A stretch of 8,399 nucleotides of DNA from Lysobacterales bacterium (GTDB taxonomy: Bacteria > Pseudomonadota > Gammaproteobacteria > Xanthomonadales > SZUA-36), in the NCBI GenBank assembly GCA_029287515.1, contig JARFQZ010000057.1, forward strand, positions 1 through 8,399, given 5' to 3'. The position numbers and the translations under genes were made by a program. Every line of letters starts with the position of its first letter. Within the stretch, counting starts at the first letter, position 1. This document shows, one piece after another, positions 1 to 5,895 of this stretch. The notes below the pieces were generated by a model. It was not told where the DNA came from and ran no database searches. It saw only the letters and a program-made list of their open reading frames with translations.

Positions 1-2025
1 GTAGCCCTTCTCCATCCGCAGGCTGTTGACGGCGTAGAGCCCGAAGTTCGCGATGCCGAATGGTTCACCCTGTTCCCACAGGGCATCGTACAGCGCGGGC
101 AGGTGTTCCATCGGCGCATGCAGCTCCCAACCCAGTTCGCCAACATAATTCACCCGGAGCGCGATTAAAGGCACACCGGCTACGGTTATCTCCCTGCCGC
201 TGAGCCACGGGAATGATTTACTGTCCAACGGCGTATCGGTCAGCGGCTGCAGCGCGTCCCGCGCACGTGGCCCGGCCAGCACCAGCACGCCGAGCTGGTC
301 ACTGATATTGCTGATCTCGACCTGTTCACCCGGCAACAGCCCCTGTTGCAGGTGATCCAAGTCGCGCAATTCGGCGGCGGCGGCCGAAAGCAGGTAATAA
401 CGATTTTCCGCCAGACGTGTCACGGTCATCTCGGCGCGAATCCGGCCGGCATTCGAAAGAATATGCGCCAGTACGATGCCGCCGGTTTTCCGCGGCATGC
501 GATTGGCGCAGATCCGGTCCAGGAATCCTCCGGCGTCCGGACCGCTGACCTCGTATTTTGCAAACCCGGACAGGTCGAGCAGGCCCACCCGTTCACGAAC
601 TGCACGGCATTCTTCGCGCACCAAATCGAAGGTATTGTTGTGGCGGAAGCTGTAGTTTTCCTCCTCGCCTTCAGGCGCAAACCACTTGGGGCGCTCCCAG
701 CCGAAGGTCTGGGTGTGCACCGCGCCCTGTTGTTTCAGCCGTTGGTGCAGCGGGCTGGTCCGGATGTCGCGCGCTGCCGGCAATTCTTCGCCGGGCAGGG
801 GCGTGCAGTAGGTCATCTGGTAGTCCTGGAAGCCCTTGGCCTTCATGTAGGCTTCATCGGCAAACACGCCGAAGCGGCGCGGGTCGAAGCCGGTCATGTT
901 GAGCTCGGAATCGCCATACAGCATCCATTGGGCCAGGTACTTGCCGCAGCCAGCACCCTGGGCGATACCGAAAGAAGAGCCGCAGCACAGCCAGAAGTTC
1001 TTCAGCCCGGCAACCGGCCCCAGCAGCGGCGGGCCGTCCGCCGAGTGAGGGATGGCGCCGTTAACGATGCGGCGGATGCCTGCTTCTTCCAGCACCGGCA
1101 GGCGTTCCAGCGCCCTGCCCAGCCACGGCATCAGCCGCTCCAGGTCGTCCGGGAACAGTTCGCTGTCGGATGCCCAGTTCGGAAAGCCACGCGGGGCCCA
1201 GGCCTCGGTCATGCCGGTCTGCTCGTAAATGCCTACCAGCCCGGATTTCTGTTCCTGGCGGATGTAGGCCGAAGCATGCGGGTCTCGGATCACCGGTATC
1301 TCTTCATCGCGTTCCTGGAACTCCGCCACCGGGCCGGTGACGATGTAGTGGTGTTCCATGTTCGAAATCGGCAGGTCGGCGCCGACCATTTGGGCCACCC
1401 GTCGCGCGAAACAGCCGGCTGCATTGACCACCACCTCTGCGGTCACGTTGCCTTTTTCAGTAATGACCTCCCATTCGCCGGAGGGCAGGCCACGGATATC
1501 GGTGACCCGGTTATGGCGCACGATGCTCGCGCCCAGGTTCAGCGCGCCGCGGGCCATGGCGTGGGTGAGGCCGGACGGGTCAGCATGGCCATCGTCAGTG
1601 GTCCAGGCGCCGGCCAGCACTCCGTCAGTATTCATAAACGGATTGATCTGGCGGATCTTGGCCGGGTCGATGATCTCCATGCGGAAACCGACGTTGCGGG
1701 CGATGCCGCGCATGTACTGGAACCAGTCCAGGTCTTCCTGGGTGCGCGCCAGCCGGATGCCGCCCGAGCGGTGCCAGCTGACGTACTGGCCGGTCAGCTC
1801 TTCCAGTTTCGGGTACAGAAGGTTGCCGTGGTGGTGGATTTTCGCGAGGTTGTAGTTACCGGTCAGGCTTGGGCATTGGCCCGCCGCGTGCCAGGTGGAG
1901 CCGGAGGTCAGTTCGCCTTTCTCGATCAGCAACACATCGGTGCAGCCTTCCAGCGCCAGGTGATACAGCAGGCCCACTCCCATGATGCCGCCACCGACAA
2001 TGACAATGCGTGCCTGGTCTTTCAT
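1..2025 (-). CDS. FAD-dependent dimethylglycine/sarcosine dehydrogenase-like protein with GcvT domain (3' end missing)
   Basis: The minus frame is open from the left edge to an ATG at 2023-2025, giving 675 codons with no stop. Residues 5-20 form the FAD-binding GGGIMG Rossmann loop, followed by E35 (LLIEKGE). SGSTWHAAG (41-49) matches the motif whose His (H46 here) carries covalent FAD in dimethylglycine and sarcosine dehydrogenases. The oxidoreductase domain runs to about 370, then a central FAO_M-like segment, then a GcvT-like aminomethyltransferase domain from about 430 with NYVGELGWEL (626-635), the folate-site style motif. Such enzymes oxidatively demethylate N-methylated glycines and pass the one-carbon unit to tetrahydrofolate; relatives run to about 800-820 residues, so roughly 140 are missing. 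GGAGAG (complement of 2031-2036) lies five bases before the ATG and supports this start. The exact substrate cannot be read from sequence; dimethylglycine, sarcosine or another methylamine are all possible. No frameshift is seen. Confidence 0.9.
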   Translation of the reverse strand, partial: MKDQARIVIVGGGIMGVGLLYHLALEGCTDVLLIEKGELTSGSTWHAAGQCPSLTGNYNLAKIHHHGNLLYPKLEELTGQYVSWHRSGGIRLARTQEDLDWFQYMRGIARNVGFRMEIIDPAKIRQINPFMNTDGVLAGAWTTDDGHADPSGLTHAMARGALNLGASIVRHNRVTDIRGLPSGEWEVITEKGNVTAEVVVNAAGCFARRVAQMVGADLPISNMEHHYIVTGPVAEFQERDEEIPVIRDPHASAYIRQEQKSGLVGIYEQTGMTEAWAPRGFPNWASDSELFPDDLERLMPWLGRALERLPVLEEAGIRRIVNGAIPHSADGPPLLGPVAGLKNFWLCCGSSFGIAQGAGCGKYLAQWMLYGDSELNMTGFDPRRFGVFADEAYMKAKGFQDYQMTYCTPLPGEELPAARDIRTSPLHQRLKQQGAVHTQTFGWERPKWFAPEGEEENYSFRHNNTFDLVREECRAVRERVGLLDLSGFAKYEVSGPDAGGFLDRICANRMPRKTGGIVLAHILSNAGRIRAEMTVTRLAENRYYLLSAAAAELRDLDHLQQGLLPGEQVEISNISDQLGVLVLAGPRARDALQPLTDTPLDSKSFPWLSGREITVAGVPLIALRVNYVGELGWELHAPMEHLPALYDALWEQGEPFGIANFGLYAVNSLRMEKGY

Positions 2026-2030
2026 CTGAT

Positions 2031-2036
2031 CTCTCC
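2031..2036 (-). promoter_or_regulatory. Ribosome binding site of the dehydrogenase-like gene
   Basis: GGAGAG on the minus strand with a five-base spacer (ATCAG) to the ATG at 2025. It lies in the 33-base gap after the stop of the small membrane-protein gene. The downstream gene therefore has its own good Shine-Dalgarno and could be translated independently from a shared transcript. Confidence 0.7.
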
Positions 2037-2058
2037 GCCAGCGAGGGTTTCGGCCACC

Positions 2059-2568
2059 TTACTTGAACAGGAAGGATTGTTCTTCAGTAAAAGGCCCGAC
2101 TCGAATGTTGTCGTCATCAATCATTGCAGACACGCTGGTGTTCAGAAATTCGGGAGTCATGTGTTTGAACGCCTCCCACCATGCACGACCTCCCGCTGTT
2201 CTGAGGATTGAAATAAAAGTGCCGCGAATCGCTTCGAACTCCTGGTCATCGAGCATTCCGGAGGTGTTCAACCTTAACACCTGGTTGAAGCTGAGAAGAA
2301 GATCGAGCATCACGGCGTGAACACGACCCCTGTCGTTCAATGACAAAGCGAAAAAGTCCTCGCAGAACCGGCGAAACAATTCGGCGTCTTCGTCAGTGGC
2401 AGTGATCTGGGCAATTCGATGAACGTGCGTACCCAGGGCGACATTCAGGCTCTCGGTGTGCTTTTCTGCAATGCTTTGATGATACTGCCTGGCCAGGTAG
2501 ATCAGCGTGATCAGTACGGCCAGCGAACCAACGAACTCCCCCAGGTTTCCCAAGGACTCTAGTGTCAT
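2059..2568 (-). CDS. Small hypothetical membrane-anchored protein (169 aa)
   Basis: The protein has 169 residues, starting at ATG 2566-2568 and ending with TAA at 2059-2061. Residues 1-26 (MTLESLGNLGEFVGSLAVLITLIYLA) contain one membrane segment, about 8-26, followed by RQYHQSIAEK. The remainder is a soluble, probably helical domain rich in acidic and aromatic residues (ELFRRFCEDFFALS, WWEAFKHMTPEFL). The N-terminal pattern, LGxLGEFxGSLAVxxTLIYLAxQ, resembles a group of uncharacterised proteins I recall from proteobacteria; I know no function for them. Topology is most simply one N-terminal anchor with the bulk in the cytoplasm, which is inference. There is no strong Shine-Dalgarno before this ATG (AAAAGAC is the nearest purine run), suggesting modest translation. 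It sits 33 bases upstream of the dehydrogenase-like gene on the same strand, so co-transcription is likely. Confidence 0.75.
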   Translation of the reverse strand: MTLESLGNLGEFVGSLAVLITLIYLARQYHQSIAEKHTESLNVALGTHVHRIAQITATDEDAELFRRFCEDFFALSLNDRGRVHAVMLDLLLSFNQVLRLNTSGMLDDQEFEAIRGTFISILRTAGGRAWWEAFKHMTPEFLNTSVSAMIDDDNIRVGPFTEEQSFLFK

Positions 2569-2612
2569 GTTGAATGTCTTTTGTTTGACTCCATGACAAT
2601 CTTATCCACATT

Positions 2613-2624
2613 CCCGCTTGCGGG
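2613..2624. repeat. Short inverted repeat CCCGC-TT-GCGGG
   Basis: A perfect five-base inverted repeat with a two-base centre in the divergent region, just upstream (minus sense) of the candidate -10 box at 2599-2604. It overlaps where a -35 box would lie for the minus gene, so it could be a regulator site. It is short enough to be chance in GC-rich DNA. Confidence 0.3.
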
Positions 2625-2641
2625 CACCTGTTCACGCCCTT

Positions 2642-2658
2642 TGCCACGCTCTGTGGCA
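2642..2658. repeat. Inverted repeat TGCCAC-N5-GTGGCA, possible operator
   Basis: Perfect six-base arms (2642-2647 and 2653-2658) flank GCTCT, 38 bases before the ATG of the TPR gene. The geometry of two half-sites centred about one helical turn apart is typical of a dimeric repressor or activator site. As RNA it would form only a small hairpin with no following T run, so a terminator is unlikely. Operator function is inference. Confidence 0.35.
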
Positions 2659-2695
2659 GAATAGCCCTCGAGCAGACGGGGACATCCACCACCAA

Positions 2696-4567
2696 ATGAA
2701 CTTTTTCCAGGAACTGAAGCGCCGCAACGTGTTTCGCGTGGGCCTCGCCTACGTGCTCGGCGCGTGGGTCCTGCTGCAGATTATCGATTTTGCGCTGGAA
2801 GTGATCGGGGCGCCGGACTGGATATTGCAGGTGTTCTTCCTGGCCGCGCTGGCCGGTCTGGGTATTGCCCTGGTGGTGTCCTGGATTTATGAGGTGACGC
2901 CGGAGGGCATCAAGCGCGAATCAGAGATCGACCGTACGCAGTCCATCGCGCCGCAAACCGGCCGCAAGCTGGACCGCACCATCATCGTGTTCCTGTCCGT
3001 TGCGGTCGTCCTGTTGCTGGTCGAGCGGTTTACTGGTGGACCGGCCGGAACAGAACAGGCGCCAGCGGTTGATGCGCCCGCGGAATCGGTAGCAGCAAAA
3101 GAATCACCCGAAGCGGCCGGCGCCGACGGCCCTGTCACCATCGCCGTGCTGCCCTTCGTCAACATGAGCTCCGACCAGGAGCAGGAATACTTCAGCGATG
3201 GCATTACCGAGGAAATCCTGAACCGCCTGGCCGGTATCCGCGAACTGCAGGTGGCGGCTCGAACGTCGGCGTTTTCTTTCAAGGGACAGAACCAGGATGT
3301 GCGTGAAATTGCCCGTTTGCTGGGCGTAAACAACATCCTGGAAGGCAGCGTGCGCAAGGCCGGCGACCAGGTGCGCATCACCGCCCAGCTGATCCGGGCT
3401 GATGACGGCTTCCACCTGTGGTCGGAAGCGTATGACCGCAAACTTGAGAATATTTTCGCCATCCAGGATGACATCGCCAGCCAGATTGCCGGCGCGCTGC
3501 AGGTGTCGCTGGGTATTTCCGCTCCTCAATCCACCCGCCCGACCCGAACGGTCAACCCGGAAGTCTATGACCTGTATCTGCGCGCCCGGACGCTGTTCCG
3601 CCAGCGTGGTGCAGGCGTGGTCGAAGCCATCGAATTGTTCGAGCAGGCGCTGGCCATCGACCCGGAATTCGCGCCTGCCTGGGCCGGGCTGTCCCACAGT
3701 TACAACGTGGTGATCAACTACGTCTCAGCGGAGGAGGGGAAAAGGATGGGTGATGTCGGGGCAAAGAGCATGGCAGCTGCCAAGAAAGCACTGGATCTGG
3801 ACCCCAACCTGCCAACCGCGCTGCATGCGATGGCCAATAACCTGCTATTCACACTTGAATGGAAGCAGGCAGAGGACTATTACCTCAGGGCCCTGCAACT
3901 CGACCCGGACTCATCTGACATGATGGAGGACTACGCGGCCATGCTGACCTACTCCTGGCAGTTCGAAAAGGCCAGGCAGGTTACGGAACGAATGATAGAG
4001 CTGGACCCCCGTGTCCCTGTTTTCCTTTTGGTTGCAGCCATCCTTCATCACGCCACGGGTGATTTCGATTTACGGGACGAATACACCCTGCAGGGACTGG
4101 AGATCAGCCCGGACATGGGCAACCTGCAGGTTTGGCGACTGATGGCGTTGCTGCAATACGGGCAATATGATGAAGCGCGCCAGTTCGCTGAGCAGATGAA
4201 TCCGCAAACTACCCGGCCCGAACATTATGTGCAGCTTGTCGACTGGATGGCAGGGAGCAGGGAGGAACCATCCGATGAAGTGGTAGCTGCGTTGCAGGAG
4301 GTTACACCTTTGCTGATTCTGACCGGCCGCTTTGATGACTGGCTGACGGTTCGCAACAGCTTCAAGGAACAATGGATCGAATGGACCATTACTTCCACCC
4401 TCGACCTGCAGGCGCCCATTGTCTCCCCCGAGCTCTTGTCCGGGTATCGGTCCGACCCGCGCAGCAAACTCATGCTGGAAGAGTTGCGACTACCGGAATA
4501 CTGGCGGGAAGTGGGCTGGCCTGCCCAGTGCCAGCCCCTGCCGGGGGACGATTTTATGTGTCAGTAA
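2696..4567 (+). CDS. Membrane-anchored TolB-like/TPR protein (623 aa)
   Basis: The frame opens at 2618, but ATG 2696 is chosen because it gives the conserved family start MNFFQELKRRNVFRV. Upstream residues would be unlike the family. Three membrane segments follow: about 15-38, 43-65 and 94-112, with the conserved EVTPEGIKRE (66-75) between the second and third. Residues about 146-275 form a TolB-like (CyaC-type) domain: TIAVLPFVNMSSD, EYFSDGITEEILNRLA, LEGSVRKAGDQVRITAQLI, WSEAYDRKL, IFAIQDDIA. From about 304 there are five or more TPR-like helical pairs (for example AIELFEQALAIDPEFAPAWA and AEDYYLRALQLDPDSSD). The tail LRLPEYWREVGWP is typical of the group. Positive residues around KRR and GRKLDR place those loops inside, which puts the TolB/TPR part in the periplasm. 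The family has no firm function; a scaffold or sensor role is inference. Related proteins often carry a winged-helix or adenylate cyclase domain at the N terminus; this one does not. metY follows 31 bases later. Confidence 0.88.
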   Translation: MNFFQELKRRNVFRVGLAYVLGAWVLLQIIDFALEVIGAPDWILQVFFLAALAGLGIALVVSWIYEVTPEGIKRESEIDRTQSIAPQTGRKLDRTIIVFLSVAVVLLLVERFTGGPAGTEQAPAVDAPAESVAAKESPEAAGADGPVTIAVLPFVNMSSDQEQEYFSDGITEEILNRLAGIRELQVAARTSAFSFKGQNQDVREIARLLGVNNILEGSVRKAGDQVRITAQLIRADDGFHLWSEAYDRKLENIFAIQDDIASQIAGALQVSLGISAPQSTRPTRTVNPEVYDLYLRARTLFRQRGAGVVEAIELFEQALAIDPEFAPAWAGLSHSYNVVINYVSAEEGKRMGDVGAKSMAAAKKALDLDPNLPTALHAMANNLLFTLEWKQAEDYYLRALQLDPDSSDMMEDYAAMLTYSWQFEKARQVTERMIELDPRVPVFLLVAAILHHATGDFDLRDEYTLQGLEISPDMGNLQVWRLMALLQYGQYDEARQFAEQMNPQTTRPEHYVQLVDWMAGSREEPSDEVVAALQEVTPLLILTGRFDDWLTVRNSFKEQWIEWTITSTLDLQAPIVSPELLSGYRSDPRSKLMLEELRLPEYWREVGWPAQCQPLPGDDFMCQ

Positions 4568-4588
4568 TCCACAATTTGGTATCTACAT

Positions 4589-4593
4589 AGGAG
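4589..4593 (+). promoter_or_regulatory. Ribosome binding site of metY-type gene
   Basis: AGGAG lies five bases (CTTTA) before ATG 4599. It fixes that start over the in-frame upstream extension back to 4419, which overlaps the end of the TPR gene and has no family-like sequence. The 31-base gap holds no SAM riboswitch or hairpin. Confidence 0.8.
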
Positions 4594-4598
4594 CTTTA

Positions 4599-5873
4599 AT
4601 GAAAGACCAGACGCTTGCGATTCACGCCGGATTCAAATCCGACCCCGAGACTCACGCCACTGCCGTGCCGATCTACCAGACCGTCGCGTATGAGTTTGAC
4701 GACGCGCAACACGGCGCCGACCTGTTCAACCTGGCGGTTCCCGGCAACATCTATACCCGGATCATGAACCCCACCACGGGTGTGTTGGAGCAGCGTTGTG
4801 CTGAACTGGAGGGCGGCATTGCCGGCCTCTGCCTCAGCGCCGGCAGCGCTGCAATCAACTATTCCATCCTGAATATCGCCGAGCAGGGGAACAATATCGT
4901 ATCCGTTCCGATGCTTTACGGCGGCAGCTATACCTTGTTCAAGCACATGCTGCCCCGGCAGGGCATTGAAGTGCGCTTTGGCGCCGACGACAGCGTCGAG
5001 GCCATGCAGTCGTTGATCGACGACAAGACCACGGCCGTCTTCTGTGAAACCATTGGGAACCCTGCCGGAAACATCGTTGACCTGGAGGCGCTGGCCGACA
5101 TGGCGCATGCGCACGGTGTTCCATTGATCGTCGACAATACGGTGGCGACCCCCGCATTGACCAAGCCCATCCACTGGGGCGCGGATATCGTGGTCAATTC
5201 GTTGACCAAGTACATGGGCGGGCACGGTAATTCGCTGGGCGGGGTGATCGTGGACAGCGGCGAGTTTCCGTGGGCCGACTACCCGGACAAGTTCCACATG
5301 CTGACGACGCCGGAAGAGTCTTATCACGGCGTGGTCTATACCGAGGCACTGGGGGCAGCCGCATACATCGGTCGGGTCCGCACGGTTCCCCTGCGTAACA
5401 CGGGTTCTGCGCTCAGCCCGATGAACGCTTTCCAGATTCTGCAGGGCATGCAGACGTTGCCGCTGAGAATGGAGCGGCATTGTGACAACGCCATCGCGGT
5501 CGCCGGGCACCTGCAGGATCATCCTGCGGTGGATTGGGTCAGTTACGCCGGTTTACCGGAGTCCCCCTATTACGAACTGGCGCAGAAATACACCAATGGA
5601 CGGCCGTCCGCGTTACTGACCTTCGGGATCAAGGGTGGCTACGACGCCGGGGTGAAATTTTACGATGCATTGCAGATGTTCTTACGGCTCGTCAACATCG
5701 GCGACGTCAAGTCGCTGGCGGCGCATCCGGCGTCAACCACCCACCGGCAGCTGTCCGAAGAGGAGCTGAAGTCGGCGGGCGTCACGCCGGACATGATCCG
5801 CCTGTGCATCGGTATCGAGGATATCGAAGACATCATTGAAGACCTGGACCAGGCGCTGGCTGCAGCCGGTTGA
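4599..5873 (+). CDS. metY: O-acetylhomoserine sulfhydrylase (aminocarboxypropyltransferase), PLP-dependent
   Basis: A cytoplasmic PLP enzyme of the Cys/Met metabolism family. It would convert O-acetylhomoserine plus sulfide to homocysteine, or plus methanethiol to methionine. The 424 residues match the usual family length. Visible signatures are YTRIMNPT (52-59; Y52 and R54 contact PLP phosphate from the neighbouring subunit), the LSAGSAA loop (79-85), Y107 for ring stacking, D179 in IVDNTVATP, the Schiff-base lysine K204 in VNSLTKYMGGHG, SLAAHPASTTH (372-382) and R401 in MIRLCIGIED, the substrate carboxylate site. All key residues are present, so it should be active. The MKDQTLAIHAGF start is family-typical. 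It lies 31 bases after the TPR gene on the same strand, so readthrough is possible, but nothing ties the two functionally. O-succinylhomoserine use (metZ) is less likely: the length and the LFNLAVPGNIYTRIMNPT stretch fit the O-acetyl group. Confidence 0.93.
   Translation: MKDQTLAIHAGFKSDPETHATAVPIYQTVAYEFDDAQHGADLFNLAVPGNIYTRIMNPTTGVLEQRCAELEGGIAGLCLSAGSAAINYSILNIAEQGNNIVSVPMLYGGSYTLFKHMLPRQGIEVRFGADDSVEAMQSLIDDKTTAVFCETIGNPAGNIVDLEALADMAHAHGVPLIVDNTVATPALTKPIHWGADIVVNSLTKYMGGHGNSLGGVIVDSGEFPWADYPDKFHMLTTPEESYHGVVYTEALGAAAYIGRVRTVPLRNTGSALSPMNAFQILQGMQTLPLRMERHCDNAIAVAGHLQDHPAVDWVSYAGLPESPYYELAQKYTNGRPSALLTFGIKGGYDAGVKFYDALQMFLRLVNIGDVKSLAAHPASTTHRQLSEEELKSAGVTPDMIRLCIGIEDIEDIIEDLDQALAAAG
5508..5531. 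repeat. Near-perfect palindrome inside metY
   Basis: CACC-T-GCAGGAT (5508-5519) mirrors ATCCTGC-GGTG (5521-5531) around C5520, giving eleven paired positions with one bulged T. It encodes GHLQDHPAVD, which is ordinary protein sequence, so it may be chance. Confidence 0.35.
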
Positions 5874-5895
5874 TGCCCGGAGTCTTGGAGGCGGT

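Larger units (their letters stand above)
2569..2695. promoter_or_regulatory. Divergent intergenic promoter region
   Basis: These 127 bases separate two outward-facing genes and must hold promoters for both. On the minus strand, TAAGAT (complement of 2599-2604) is a plausible -10 box about 31 bases before the ATG at 2568; no good -35 box is seen at the usual spacing. On the plus strand, CAGAAT (2657-2662) is a weak -10 candidate. Two short inverted repeats lie here and are listed separately. No riboswitch or RNA gene is recognised. Confidence 0.45.

Noticed and set aside
346..2211. Very long open frame on the plus strand (621 codons) opposite the dehydrogenase-like gene
   Set aside because: Its protein is rich in His, Gln, Arg and Ala with no recognisable domain, while the minus frame gives a full flavoprotein with FAD and GcvT motifs. 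It is an antisense shadow of GC-rich codons.
2618..2695. In-frame N-terminal extension of the TPR protein
   Set aside because: The 26 extra residues are unlike the family, cover the inverted repeat and candidate promoter, and the conserved start MNFFQELKRRN begins at 2696.
4419..4598. In-frame extension of the metY-type protein
   Set aside because: It overlaps the end of the TPR gene, has no family similarity, and the strong AGGAG at 4589-4593 fixes ATG 4599.
4596..5522. 308-codon open frame on the minus strand opposite metY
   Set aside because: The plus strand encodes a complete PLP enzyme with all catalytic residues; the minus product has low-complexity composition and no family features.
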